The notes under the pieces were generated by a model, which saw only the letters and a list, made by a program, of their open reading frames with translations, was not told the origin of the DNA and made no database searches. A stretch of DNA of 64,000 nt, from positions 248,001 through 312,000 of the forward strand of contig FWCC01000179.1 of assembly GCA_900169235.1 (NCBI GenBank). Reading direction: 5' to 3'. The DNA comes from Zarea fungicola. Lineage: Eukaryota; Ascomycota; Sordariomycetes; Hypocreales; Cordycipitaceae. The translations under genes and the position numbers were made by a program. Positions 1 through 12,077 of this stretch are shown piece by piece (the stretch's first letter is position 1; the number at the start of each line of letters is the position of its first letter).

Positions 1-1489
1 CGGTTGTGACCGGGCTTGCGGAGGAAGCCGCCTGACGAGATGTTGCAGGTGTCGACGAGGCGATACGAGGGTTAGAATTTATTCGGGTAGCTAGTCGATT
101 TCGTTAGGTTCGGCGCAGCGACACAGACAAGCAAAACAAGCAAATGTTGTGGAGCAGATAACGACGAAGCAATGCAAATATCAAAAGGACAAGAAGGTAG
201 TGAAAAAATGTTACTATTTGGGGGAGGGAGCAACCAACGCGAAACAGAGGCCATGGCTCTGGGATGGATCCTAGTCTAACGCGACCGCTCAGCGAGCCAG
301 CGAGGAGCCCCCGCTATAATGATGGCCTGAGCCTGCGCCCAAGCTTGAACGTGAACTTGGACTCTCAGTTGCGAAAAAGACGATGGACCAAGTGGCTAAT
401 GATGGAAATGCGGCAGTAGCGGCTTCATGCCATTGCGCAGAACGAGTTGCCAATTGTTAGGCGGGAGGCGCGGTGGCTGGTCTTTGGGTGAAGTTTTAGC
501 TCTTTGCTGACGACTGAGGGCTAGGCGGTGGAAGAGGTGCGTCAGTACGGAGTATAGCGGGGAGGAATAAGCTATACGACTCGGCCGGCTCAACAGTGGC
601 TGTTCCGTGCTTTTTTCAGGTGCTTCTACGCTGGCTTCTAGCGGGAGCCGAAGCAAAATGAGCCTGCGAGCCAAGGTTGTAGGCGCAATTTTTTTTTTCG
701 CTGCTCATGCGCAACGGAGCAGGTGCGGGGATCAGTGCTGCGGCGTATGGTAGTGGTCCGGGCGAGGCTGGGACCGGTTTGGTTTGGTTTGGGTTGGTTT
801 CGTTTCGAGGGTTGGAGCTTGGCGAAACACTTATTTGTTAGGCATTTAGTAAGGTAGTTCGCAGTTTGGTTTTATCATTTAACTAGTAGTTAGTGGATTT
901 GGGCAGGTGATGGATGGCTCAGGTGGTTCAGGTAGGAACCTCTTGCAGCCCGTCCCGTCCCACTGGCAAGAGACCGAGCCGTTTCAATATGCAGGCTGTT
1001 TTATCGAGTCGGAGCGACTCTGTGGAAAAGGCCAACGCACAGCTTTGACTAAAGAGTGTTGAAAGACAAACAAGCTTTACGACAGCCAAGGAACCCACAG
1101 CACTTAAACGATGCTGGGACAAAATATCTCTAATGTCGCTGGGTACCAACCTATTATATGGCTGTTGTATTCCGTACTCTGTACCCGTAACTAACGCCTT
1201 CGCACAGCCGCTGCAGCGTCGCCCCACCTCTTGTTCCTCTAACCTCAAAGCTGATTGGCAGCTAGCCAAGCTACAGAATAGTGGTCGTCATTGTGCAAGC
1301 TTGTATCTACTTACGCCGACGACGACAATCGACTCTCTCGCCTGACTGTCATCTTGTTCATCCCAATCTCTTACTCGACATCCCTCGCTTGACCACCTTT
1401 ACGTCCTGCAAGTCAACTACGCAGCCCCTTAACGGCCCTGTCCGTCTCGAATCTCCTCCCTACTCCTCACCTACCTACCGAGCGACATC
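1..1489. other. Left-edge region without a confident gene
   Basis: No reading frame here has the support that the other genes have. Open frames on the minus strand between 72 and 1269 mostly lack an ATG or have no recognisable sequence. On the minus strand the last 30 bases at the left edge can be read as GGFLRKPGHN after a possible acceptor (TCGTCAG), so a gene may enter from the left, but this is too short to call. The stretch from about 1280 to 1489 is pyrimidine-rich and is probably the promoter and leader of the V-ATPase gene. Confidence 0.5.
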
Positions 1490-2879
1490 ATGCCTACCAA
1501 ATATGCAGTAGTGTCGCTGCCCCTCAGCGCCTTTGACTCGAGCGACCGTGAGGACGCCTTATCGTCTCTCCGGGGTAACGTCGCCGACAATGGCAACGTA
1601 TTGCCTTTCAAGATTCCCGACTTCAAGATTGGCACACTCGATGGCCTAGTGCAGCATGCTGATGACCTGGCCAAACTTGAGGCCAACTGCCAAGCCGTTG
1701 TGGCCAAGGTTGCCGAGTCTCTTCGCTCGGTGCTCGACAATGACCCAGATCGACTAGCTTCCTACAAAATGGTGAATGATAGTATGCGGCCAAAACAGCT
1801 ATGCCCTCGGATGACGCTGACACATGCAACGCAGAGCCTACCGATCACTACCTAAGCAACTTCAACTGGAACAAGGTCCGTTACCGTTCCGACAAGTCGC
1901 TCAGCGAGCTTGTTGATACTTTACAAAAGGTACCTCCGGAATATCACAGCTCTATACCTTTGTGTCTCTAATGCCTCACCAGGAGCTTGTTACTGTCGAT
2001 AACGATGTCAAGACCAAGTTTAACCAATATAGCTCTGTCAAGACAAACCTCGCTGCGCTGCACCGAAGACAGCAGTAAGACGCCCATGCATGCGTAAATA
2101 ATAGTTGCTAACGGATCTAGGGGCAACCTCGCTACCAAGTCACTGGCGCCTATCGTCAACCCCTCATTACTCGTCACCGATTCAGAATACCTCGAAACCC
2201 ACCTAATTGCAGTGCCAAATACCGTCAAAAAGGACTTCCTCAAGGAATACGAGACCCTGTCTCCCATGGTTGTTCCCCGATCTTCGATCGAGATTGACCA
2301 CGATGACGAGTTTACACTGTTTGGCGTTACTACGTTTAAGAAGCACAGCGCTGAGTTTCTGCAAAAGTGCCGCGAGAAAAAGTGGACGCCTCGCCAATTC
2401 AAATATGTCGAGGGTGGGCGCGAGGAAGAGCAGCGCGAGCTGGACCGGATCACCAACGAGGAGCGCAAGGTCTGTGGTGAGGCTCTTCGCATGGGACGCA
2501 CCGGCTGGAGTGAGAGTGTCATGGTCTGGATGCACGTGCTGACGTTGCGGGTCTTTGTCGAGGCTGTCCTCAGATATGGCCTGCCTCTGGAATACCTGTC
2601 AGCATTGGTCAAGGTATGCAGCGAAGACTATCCGTCTGATTATTTGCGCCGTAGGATGCTAACTCGATACAGACGACAACGAAGCAATCGGATAAGGTCA
2701 AGGCTGCACTGGACAGTAAATTCGCGTTCCTTGGCGGCAATGCATTTGGGCGTGACAAGCGTGGGCGGGTGACGAAGGACGACGCTGCATTTAGCTCAGA
2801 GATGGCTGCGGCTGGACTGGCGACTGGTGAAGGCCATGAATACATGGCGTTTGTGTACTACGAGGTAGAATTTCCTTAG
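1490..2879 (+). CDS. vma5: V-type proton ATPase subunit C
   Basis: This is subunit C of the peripheral V1 sector, which joins the peripheral stalks to the ATPase and controls reversible V1-Vo assembly on vacuole and endosome membranes. I join five exons: 1490-1781, 1835-1929, 1983-2074, 2121-2613 and 2673-2879. They total 1179 nt and 392 residues, the length I recall for yeast Vma5. Family landmarks are the N-terminal KYAVVSLPLS, SYKMVND-KPTDHYL across intron 1, FNWNKVRYR, MVVPRSS and the C-terminal HEYMAFVYYEVEFP. Each intron is 46-59 nt with GT-AG ends; several show TGCTAAC or GCTAACT branch sites. The start is the first ATG (CATCATGCC) and matches the family N-terminus. There is no operon-like neighbour. 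The family assignment is certain; exon borders come from frame and splice signals. Confidence 0.96.
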
Positions 2880-3148
2880 AAATCTAGAGCATGGGCATGG
2901 AGACCCCGGTATTGTATGGCAGGCAGTTGTAGGCCCACAGGCCATGTTTCTCTTCAATTTACCTAGACACGCTTCATCACTCGATGCATCCCAGTGCCCT
3001 CGTGCACTATAATCAGCTCAGCAGGGCTAAGTCGAAATGTTTATTGAAGCAGTGCTAGTACGCATATAAAAATTCGGGTTATCCAGTCCCTCTCTATGTC
3101 AAATGGTTCTTTTATTCTATCTTTTGCAGCAGCAGGCTATTGGCCATC

Positions 3149-4002
3149 TTAAGCAGTCTTGATGTAGCCCTTGTCCGAGAGCCACTGGGTAATCTGGGCG
3201 ACACACTCCTCGACGGTGTTTTCATGGGTCTTGATGGTGATTTCGGCGTTGGCGGGCTCCTCATAGGGGGCCGAGATGCCGGTGAAGTCCTTGATCTCTC
3301 CAGCGCGGGCCTTCTTGTAGAGTCCCTTGGGGTCACGCTGCTCGGCGACCTCGAGCGGAACGTCGACGTAGACCTCGACAAAGGGGATGGCCTCGTCGGT
3401 GCTGCCCGGAGGCACAGCGGCGTGCATGGCGCGGGCTGAATCGCGGTCGGCACGGTAGGGGGAGATGAAGGAAGTGATGGCGATGGCGGAAGAGTCAGCG
3501 AAGAGCTTGGCAACCTATAATTTCCAACATGATTAGAGACGAAAAGCCTACAAGCGAGGTAGCGAGGAAGAGAGAGTTGTATGTAGTAAGGCGCAATAGC
3601 ATTGCGAATGGCGCGGAGGAGATGGGGGGAAAATTACCTCAGCTATGCGGCGAATGTTTTCGTTACGGTCCTTCTCCGAGAATCCCAGGTCCTTGTTGAG
3701 TCCGAAGCGGACGTTGTCGCCGTCGAGGCGATAGGCAGTGATGCCGAGGTGCAGGAGGTGCTGCTCCAGCGCCGTTGCGACAGTCGACTTGCCCGAGGCG
3801 GAGAGGCCGGTGAGCCAGAGTGTGAGGCCGCGCTGGCCACGTAGCTCAGCGCGCTCAGCACGGGAGAGGGACGGGTGCCAGGTGATGTTGCTGTATTATA
3901 TGTGTTAGCTAGCGGTTTTGATCATGAATGGCCTTTGCAGGGGCGGGGTTGAACAATGTGGGAGGATGGAGGGGCACTGTCTAGGACGACTTACGTAGCC
4001 AT
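3149..4002 (-). CDS. met14: Adenylyl-sulfate kinase (APS kinase)
   Basis: The enzyme phosphorylates adenosine 5'-phosphosulfate with ATP to give PAPS, the second step of sulfate assimilation leading to methionine and cysteine. Exons are 4002-3995 (only eight bases, encoding Met-Ala plus two bases), 3890-3638 and 3514-3149. They total 627 nt and 208 residues, as expected for a single-domain APS kinase. The P-loop GLSASGKST lies at about residues 31-39. It is followed by the APS-binding stretch [12 protein letters not shown], then [10 protein letters not shown], the [20 protein letters not shown] region and the end NAEITIKT. The N-terminus [10 protein letters not shown] is typical of fungal enzymes. 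The tiny first exon means a simple ORF search misses the true start. Function is known from the family; exon borders are read from splice signals that keep frame. Confidence 0.95.
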
Positions 4003-4805
4003 TGTGAGACGAGTTCAAAGATTTGGATTGGGAAACTTTGAAGGGGAAGAAGAGCGCGTCTTTAAATTACAAAGAATCGGCTTTTGGGAAGTGAGAAGAA
4101 AAAGGCAGAAAGGAAGGGCCTACATATCCAGACCGGAGAAGGTGGTCGAAAGCCGTGTGGGTTTGGGCTAAGCTATTGCGTGATGACAGGACCGCGCTGA
4201 GGAGGGTGGCGGCATTGTAAGATGGTGTAAGATGAGATTGAAGATGACTGCAGGGGCTAGCGAGCAGGTTATATTTTAAGTAGAAGATAATATTATTTTA
4301 TTTTCTTACCATTACATACCAGTACTTATCATAGTAATCTTAGTTTATTTGTTCTGATGAATTGCAAATCTGTCTAGTATAGTAGGCAAAAAAAAAAATC
4401 TATATGGCGCAACTGATGGCGACATCCCGGTGCCCCGAGGATCCGTGCCCCACCATGTGTTATTACTGAGTACAACTGGTTCCAACAGCCTCTGCAAAAT
4501 ATGATTGGAAAAATGCTGTAATATCTAAGTACATCTCTTTAATCCATATTTATATGATCTATATTTCTATTTATCTCTCTCTATATGCTTAGGCTCTATT
4601 CTCCAAGCAGTTGCTCCTGGTGTTAGATGGGACCTCCGAAGAGACACATCCAACTTCTATATTAAAAAGTACCGGTGATTATACATGGGAACTAAACGTA
4701 GCAAAATCAGACCACCGCTACAATTCGTTCTTCTCATGGCGACCAAGTGTACTGATTTGCCGAATCGTCATCTGTTGTATCGGAAGAACAATCCTGAATC
4801 GTAGT
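4003..4805. other. AT-rich intergenic region
   Basis: About 800 bases separate the APS kinase start from the end of the thioesterase gene. The part from 4260 to 4600 is strongly AT-rich with A and T runs. Both flanking genes are on the minus strand, so this holds the APS kinase promoter and the thioesterase 3' region. I see no gene or clear motif. Confidence 0.5.
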
Positions 4806-5643
4806 TTACTGGATGCGTGGCATCATCTACAGGAGGAGTTAGCCACGCCGAGGTAATTTATACACACGATTCCTCCAATTGGACAAAACTTACAGCAGCC
4901 TGTTTTGGGGAGACGAACATTGCCGTTGCTTCGGCAAAGATAATGGGCTTGGCGCCTTCGTCCTGTAGTAGTTCAATGTGGCCTTTAACCCAGGCCTTGC
5001 GGCCTTCGACCTTTGTCGTTGTCGCGCGTAGCACTAAAAAGCTATTCGCTGGCATTGGCTTGCGGTAGTCAATATTGAGGTTGGCTGTCATGCCGATATT
5101 ATGCGGTAGAGCGCCAAAGCAGCAGCGCGCAAGCCCCTCATCGAGCATGGTGGCGATGAAGCCGCCGTGTACGACGCCTGGGTGGCCGCACAATTCTGAT
5201 CCGACATACGACACGCCGACGAATGACTTTCCGCCCTCCTCGGTCCAGGAAAAGGGCGGCACGACGAGCTTGCCAGGGCCAAGGAGAGCGCCGCCGGTGA
5301 GTGTGTGCTCGCGGAAGGTCGAGGGCATCTTCATGTGTGGGCGGGACTCGGTCATCTCGGGACGGGTACGCAGCTCAGCGACTAGAGGGTGCGCATTGAT
5401 GGCGGCCTCGATGCGCTGGGTTTCTTCATCGCCGTGGGTCGCGGCGAGTTCGGCCGCGCGGACATTGGAGTCCTCGTCCGAGTAGAAGCCCAGGCCGGCT
5501 TGCGTCATGATCTTCCAGGTTGCGGCGGCGCCGACAGTGGTGAATACGATTGCGCAGAGGGCAAGCTTGGCGCCTGAATTGCTGTTGCTTCGAGGAGGAG
5601 GCGGCGGTGGTGGAGGACTGGCTGTTGAGGAAGCTGGAACCAA
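4806..5643 (-). CDS. HotDog-fold thioesterase, probably mitochondrial (5' end unresolved)
   Basis: The protein has a single PaaI/THEM4-like HotDog domain, expected to hydrolyse acyl-CoA thioesters. The core contains GHPGVVHGGFIATMLDEGLA, including the HGG...DE helix that is the family hallmark, followed by TANLNIDYRKPMP. Before it lie a proline run and one hydrophobic segment (LALCAIVFTTVGAAATW), so a membrane-anchored or organellar location is likely. The open frame has no ATG before the proline run, only a TTG at 5643, so an upstream exon must carry the start; a leader reading MPLKLAPRL with a GTGAGT donor lies near 5850, but its phase does not fit. At the 3' end, a GTAAGT donor (4893), a GGCTAAC branch and a TGTAG acceptor (4827) make a 67-nt intron. 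Splicing gives a MMPRIQ end at 4806; reading through ends at 4858. Confidence 0.8.
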
Positions 5644-6481
5644 GTAGATATTAGGTTAACAGGTCTGCTGGCAATAACTGAAGGACTCCAATCTTCAACT
5701 GCGAAGTGGATCATAGATATACTTTAAGAGATTCCTTGAGCAAACAAACAAGAAGAAAAATCTCTTTTTCCCCAACAAAACCCTTTTTCGTTCTAAAACA
5801 AAAACTCCGTTATCTCCTACTCACCAGACGTGGAGCCAGCTTGAGTGGCATAGCCGCGCCGCACGGCACCGTTTGTCCACCGAGTTGCTACCTTCGCGAG
5901 TCGCCGCCTGGGCTGGGCAATCAAACGCTGACTCAACATAATGACGTACTGGGGAGACGTGTGCAAATCGATTGAACCCTTTTTTTGCGCCGCAAATGTG
6001 AAAAAAGAAGGCTGCGTTACTGGTACGGATAAATAGATAAACCCCTGCTTACGATTTTTTGGCTTCGCGACCGACCCGAGGCAGAGGCAAGAGTCCGTCT
6101 ACCCGGACCCACCACCCCTGCCGGGCGCGGACTTTTTCGTGGCGTTGCGTGCCATCATCCCGGCCGTTCCCTGTTCAGTAAATATGCATACTAACTATCA
6201 CGTGGCTGATCGCATGGATCTAAGTAAATCTACGAAATGAAGCGACTGTCGTCATAACGTCCAACCACGCGACTAGGAGGATGAAAACAATGACGAGTGG
6301 AAAACGCGAAACAGAAAGTCGGAGGATTCATCTCGCAGAGTGTAAAAGAGTACTATGGCTCACTTCCTCACGGCTGTTGGCGGAAAAGAATCACTTCAAG
6401 AGTTTGCATGATAGAGTCGCCATTGACATTTTAATCCCAAGTCTATGTATATACAATACTTCACGCCCCACCGTAAATTTT
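5644..6481. other. Intergenic region between the thioesterase and MAK21 genes
   Basis: This interval holds the unresolved upstream exon(s) and promoter of the thioesterase and the 3' region of MAK21. A purine/pyrimidine-biased tract covers 5745-5800. A candidate first exon of the thioesterase (minus strand, about 5862-5830) is the only coding-like item. Nothing else is supported. Confidence 0.4.
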
Positions 6482-9400
6482 CTACATATCATCATCCTCA
6501 TTCGCCAACATCTCTGCATAGTCGTCCACAGACGCAAACGTGGGCAGACCTTTGATCATCTTGCGTCTCGCCGACTTCTTCTTGTTTTCAGCCTTCTTGA
6601 TATCCAGCTCCTCCTCTGAACCGTCCTCATCATTAAACTCAACGAACCCATCTGAGCCATCTTCATCGCCATCGTCCTCAAAAGACACGCCGCCATCAGA
6701 ATCGTCGTCATCTAGGGACATCGCAGGCGAGGAGCCGTTGAGGGAAGCCAGCTCCTCATCGTCAAAGTCGTCAAAGCCTTCGTCCAGGTCCGAGCCATCG
6801 CCTTCGACGTCAGGACGAGCGTCAACCAGAGCCTTCCAGATCTCATCTTCGCCAGCCTCCTCTTCAGGCTCATCAGTAGCGTCAATTTCAGCGGCCTTGG
6901 TCTTCTTCCTGTTCTTGGACTCCTTGCCAATGTTTTGGAAATACTCGTGAAAGAAAACATCATCGGCGGCAACGTCTTCGGACTTCTTATTCCAGAACGC
7001 TGCGGTATTGACCTGAGTTCCAGTCGCACCAGCGCCGCGGCTGCCCAGCCAGATATCGCCAGAGTCCTTCGTGGCTCTGAGAGGTTGCATGATGGAGGCA
7101 CCCTTGGCGCCATCGGTAGACTTGGCATTGCGATAGACAAACTTGTCGAGGAACCGAATGAGTGAGTGGCTATCGAGATCAGGCTTCTGCATCTTGGTGG
7201 CCTTGTTTAGAAGGCCAGCAGCAAACACGCTGACTGAGGGGTGGTAATGTGTTTGCATAGGAATCATCTCCCACAAACAGCTCCTTTGTGCGTTACTATG
7301 CTCTGGGTTTCGCTTTCTGCCATCGTACATAGGGCGCTGAATATCGTCCTCATCATCATCAAACACAGATTCCTCAGGTTGGTCAATCAGAGTAGACAGG
7401 TCAGGGAAAGTTTGGCGTAGGAGGCCAATTACGTAGAGAAGCCCGCAAACAAACGGCGGTTGGTGCAAAACAGCAATCTGCAGCATGCGTTTCGCAAAGG
7501 CCTTGACTCGACGTACATCCACATCGTTCTTTAGTGAGCGTAGCAGTAAGTTGAGGTATAGAGATTGTTTTGAGGAGGTAACAAGGCGAGGGTCGAGCAG
7601 AGATTCATAGAGGGTGCGGTAGAAACGGTCGGTGGCGATGCTTCTTGCCAACGAAAGGTGCTGGATTAGCAAAAGAGCCTGGATGCCAGTATTGAAGTTG
7701 GCAGAGTGCGCAATCTTGAAAAGTGTGTCTACATGCGTCTCCATACTATACAATGTCAGTTTCACAGTAACTCCTCATACGTGCTTTGTAGAACTAATAC
7801 TTACACTGCGTCATTTGCGCCAACAAATGGGGCGGCACGGTTGACACCAGTTAACAGAGCTGAAACTAGCTTGTCGGCAGCTTCAGCTTCAGGGACTGCA
7901 GGCGCGGCTTTGGCTGGTCTCCCGCCTTTCCTTGGAGGTCGCCCACCGGGCTTGCCCGGGCGAGGCTCTTGTGTTTTCTCGGTACTGTTCTCTCCGCCGA
8001 CCTCATTTTGCAAGGGAATGCCCAGGCTTCCCGATTTCAGCATGCTCACAAAAAGTTCAAAGTATATGCGGACAAGGGATTCGGCAACAGAGGGCTCTTT
8101 GCTGCTTAGAATGGTTTGGTTAAGGGTGTTGATGGCATAGTATCTGGATCGAGAGTCCTGGGAAGGATGGAAAAGAATCTCTTGTTCCACTGCACGAACA
8201 ATGACGGGCTTCATGCCGGGGTGCGAGTTTTGGAGCTGTAGGAGCAGATAAGAAACGCGGGAGGCAATTTTTTTGTCTCTGTCGCCAAGCTTGTTCACGA
8301 GCAGAGTTAGGAGATTTGTCTCTTGCTCTGGCTTCTCTTTCAGTAGGCCATAGACAAAATCAACTGCCTTGATACGAGAATATTCGATCTCGTCGGCACA
8401 CCACCCTTCCAGGAGTTGGATAATCTTGAAGTAGGTGGCCTTGAGCCAGTCTTCAAAGACCCAAGAAATTAGGTGCGCCTCGGAGACTTTTCCGGGTAGA
8501 GGCTGGTTAGGCGCCCATGCCCTGATATTGTGCTTCTGAAGTGTACCAAGCAGACCGGGCTGGTTTTGGAAAATGCGCAGGCGTCTGTCTGCAGGCAAAA
8601 GGGTGCCGGGTCCAAGTAAATCGACAAGGGCGCCTATAGCACCGATAGCTTGAGCACGACTCTTCTTTGAGGCAAGATTCATCAAGCCATCAAATGCACG
8701 AGTATTGTGAACAGGGGATTCTTGGATGGCAAGAGTAAGGGCAGAGACTTTATCAGTGAGAGTACCGGAGGTCATTATGGTAGACAGAAATTTGTGCGAT
8801 GCAGATGCAAAGATGCTAGTTCTGTATTTATCGGCATCCCTGTCCAAGAGGCCCTGTGCATGTTGTTTCAGCGCTTGAATGGGAGAGAAAAAAGGGCCAG
8901 CGTCATCCGTGATGGGAGATGGAAGCTTCGCTAATTTGTAGGCATGCCAGTCGGCGCGAGGCTCAAAAGTCTTTCTTGCAACGTCAGTAGCCATAACAGT
9001 CTCATTCAGCAGAACAAACATACCATATTGCTTATTTTGCGACTCTCGTGGATATGCTCCTCCTCTCGGTCGTCGACTTCATCGTCCTCGTCCTCGTCCA
9101 CTGCGGAATCGTCCTCCGCAGAATCGTTCTCATCCTCTTCGACTTCATCCTCGCTGGCCTCTTGGGGCGCAAGCGCGGCGAAGCCTAATTCCTTCGACAA
9201 GGCAGCGAGCTCGTCTCTCAACTTCTTGTCCACTGGGGCTGTCTTACTTTCGTTGGTGACCTCGTCGTCCGAGTCGACGCCGTTGATCAGCTCTAGGTCG
9301 TCCTCGTCACCTCCAAGTGCAATGATCTCGGCAAGAAGATTCTCTTGTTCTGTCTTGGATTCACTTGTAGCGGGTGCCACATTCGAGTTGCGCTGCTTCT

Positions 9401-9569
9401 TGGCCGTCTGGGCTGGCGAGGCATTCGTGGGCGGTCGCTTGCGCTTGTGGTCGTTGTCGTTCAGGCTCTGGTCAATTCTCGAAGTAAGCTTTTCAAGAGC
9501 ATCTTCGTTGAAAGTGCTACCCCCATTAGGATTGCGGGGTCCTTTTCCTTTTTGTTTCGACTTGGCCAT
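6482..9569 (-). CDS. mak21: Ribosome biogenesis protein MAK21/NOC1 (CBF family)
   Basis: MAK21/NOC1 forms a nucleolar complex with NOC2 and is needed for maturation and intranuclear transport of pre-60S ribosomes. Exons 9569-9024, 8970-7805 and 7745-6482 join to 2976 nt and 991 residues, close to the roughly 1000 residues of yeast Mak21. The N-terminus is basic and low-complexity (AKSKQKGKGPRNPNGG), followed by a long acidic stretch. An alpha-helical repeat region surrounds RADWHAYKLAKLP and VSALTLAIQESP. The CBF/Mak21 domain lies in the last third (YRTLYESLLDPRL, LFKIAHSANFNTGIQALLLI), and the C-terminus is acidic then basic (KKSARRKMIKGLP). Intron 2 is standard (GTAAGT, GTATAG). Intron 1 needs an AAAG acceptor to keep frame, because the nearby CAAG shifts it. 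The gene is divergent from mitochondrial prolyl-tRNA synthetase across about 270 bases. Confidence 0.94.
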
Positions 9570-9839
9570 TTTGTTATTACGACTCTATAATCGGAAACTG
9601 CTCTGGATGCAAAATTTCTAGCAAAGCAGGACGGCTTTTGCACGTCCAACCTGAACTTTTTTTGCGGGCCATTTTGCCGACCCCACCCACTTTGGGGGCG
9701 TTCACTGTGGATCTTGGTCGAGCTGCTGAGCTGGTCGTGAGACCCCAGTTAGACTTTACCTTCAGTCACCTTTTGTAGACGGTTGGCCACAACGTTGGCT
9801 TTGTAGTTATAGGTGTTCCGTTTGCTTAATTGGGTCGAA

Positions 9840-11827
9840 ATGCGCTTTTTGGTCTCACAAGGACAGGGGCGTCACACTCTCGGTACTCGGGGCCCTTTAC
9901 GGCTTATCACCAGCAACTGCACCGCTCGACGATGTCGATCTACTCTCTCGAAGATATGGGTGCCATCGGGAGGCATTGCTGAGACTGAGGCAGAATGTGA
10001 GGAGGAATAATTTTGGATTTTTTCATAAAACTAACTGTTCTCAGCTGGGCATGACAAGCTCATCCGCGCCGGTTTCCTTCGGCAGGTGAGCACATGCCAC
10101 CGCTCTACATGCTTTCTCTTTTAACCTATTCGCAGTCTCATGCAGGAATCTTCCAATTTCTTCCACTCGGCGTTCGTGTGCAAAAAAAAATCGAAAAGCT
10201 GATTGACAAACACATGGAGTCCATTGGTGCGTTGCCCCTTTTCGTGGCTGCGAACAGTTGTTAACCCGTATAGGGGCATCACGACTCTCTCTGTCTACAA
10301 TCACGACAGAAGACTTATGGGAAAAAAGCAGTCGCTTAGGTCATGTGGCCCCAGAAGTAAGGCTCTCGAATTGTTCAAGTCAAGCATATCTGACTGTTGC
10401 AGCTCTTCCGTCTCAAGGACCGTAAAGGAGCCGCTCTCATGCTTTCGCCTACGCATGAGGAGGAAATTACAACACTGGTCGCAAATTCAGTTCATTCCTA
10501 TAAGGATTTACCTTTGAGAGTATACCAAATAAGTGAGTTTTTGGAGAAGTACATGTTGTCCGTTGCTAACAATGGCCTAGCTAGAAAATATCGCGATGAG
10601 ATGAGGCCGAGACAGGGCTTGCTCCGGTCGCGAGAATTCACCATGAAAGATCTCTATACCTTTGATCTGACTCCTGAAACTGCTATTGACACATATCAGC
10701 AAGTGCAAGGAGCCTACAAAGCCATATTCGACGAAATGAAAGTGCCGATTCTGGTGGCTGAAGCAAGCTCCGGTGACATGGGTGGAAGTCATAGCCACGA
10801 ATATCACCTTGCGAACTCTACAGGAGAAGACACTGTTGCGCATTGTGCTGGATGTGGTTATACGGCAAATAATGAAGTTGCAGTTTCTCGGCCAGCGTCA
10901 CTGGGATCACTTGACACCATGTCACCGTCGAACTTTGGACTATGGCGAGGTATTACCAAGGACAGACAGACATTGATAAATGCATGGTATCCTCGGGATA
11001 CTGGTGCACAAGATGATATGTTAAACTTGCATGCCATGAAAACGCTTGTACCAGAGCTTGATTCTGGCGTGCACGACCCCTTCCCGCTTTGGGAGGAGGC
11101 GGTTGAGAGCGCCGAGACGGTGCTGGTCAATATTGTGGATGGCCGACTTGCGTCTAGCTTTGGAAAGCAGCATTCTAAACTACCAGTTCTCCCAGACGAA
11201 CTACGCCATGATTATATTGGTCCACAATTTGTAACGAGCACCACGACAACTGGCGAAGGGCTAAACTTGCTGGCGCCCATAGAAGGGGATGGCTGTCCTC
11301 GGTGCGCGAGTGGTACGCTCAAGATCGAACGTGCACTTGAACTTGGACATACATTTTACCTTGGTACCCGATATTCCAAGCCTCTTGAGGCTTACTTTAC
11401 ACTCCCTGAGAAGCCATCTCAGTCAATTCCTATTCAGATGGGCTGCTTTGGCATTGGCGTATCGCGTATTTTTGGTGCCGTCGCCGAAAGCAGGGCGGAT
11501 GGAAAAGGTCTGAACTGGCCTAGAACAATTGCACCATTTGAGGTCGCTGTTATCCCATCCTCGGCCGTCAACGATGAAACGCTCACATTCTTCGACTCAC
11601 TCACATCCAGCGGAACCTTTGACGCAGTGCTTGATGATAGAAAGAAGGCGTTTGGATGGAAGATGAAGGATGCCGATTTAAGCGGATATCCGGTTATTGT
11701 TATTTTAGGAAAAGCCTGGAGAGAGCGTGGTGTCTGTGAGGTGCAGTGCAGAAGTCGCGAGGTCAAAGAGGACGTTGCTGTTGATGAGCTGCCGAAGTTT
11801 TTGGAGCAACTTTTGGAGACGCTGTAA
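9840..11827 (+). CDS. Mitochondrial prolyl-tRNA synthetase (bacterial type)
   Basis: This class II synthetase charges mitochondrial tRNA-Pro with proline (yeast AIM10-like). Exons 9840-9996, 10045-10085, 10136-10226, 10274-10356, 10403-10532 and 10581-11827 keep frame and give 582 residues. The first ATG in frame is at 9840; upstream GTG codons are unlikely starts. The N-terminus is rich in Arg, Ser and Thr and lacks acidic residues until IAETEAE, as in a mitochondrial presequence. Motif 1 is around SHAGIFQFLPLGVRV. Motif 2 includes PTHEEEIT and RYRDEMRPRQGLLRSREF-like residues ending in FTMKDLYTFD. Motif 3 is MGCFGIGVSRIFGA, and the anticodon-binding domain follows. The segment between motifs 2 and 3 seems much shorter than the bacterial editing insertion. 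Five of six exons are small and would be missed by ORF search. Confidence 0.93.
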
Positions 11828-12077
11828 GACTGGCTGAGGCGATTCTTTTCTGTATACTATAAAAGGTTCACTGTATCACATGTAAAATATCTAGAAATGG
11901 CAAGTACAAATCTGTTTAACCTATATGAATCGCATTCGTTTACTGCGCTTGATGAAGTTTAAGTACGGAGAAGTGTGTGGGGCTGGCAAGGGTTGCTTCC
12001 AAAATATGGACAGAAACTAATAATGGTGGGGGTGTTTGCCGCCTCTACCTCCCACTTCCAAATCACCAAATCATATC

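Noticed and set aside
5830..5862. Candidate first exon MPLKLAPRL for the thioesterase
   Set aside because: The GTGAGT donor is good, but the exon ends in phase 0 and every acceptor seen before the proline run needs phase 1. It was not joined.
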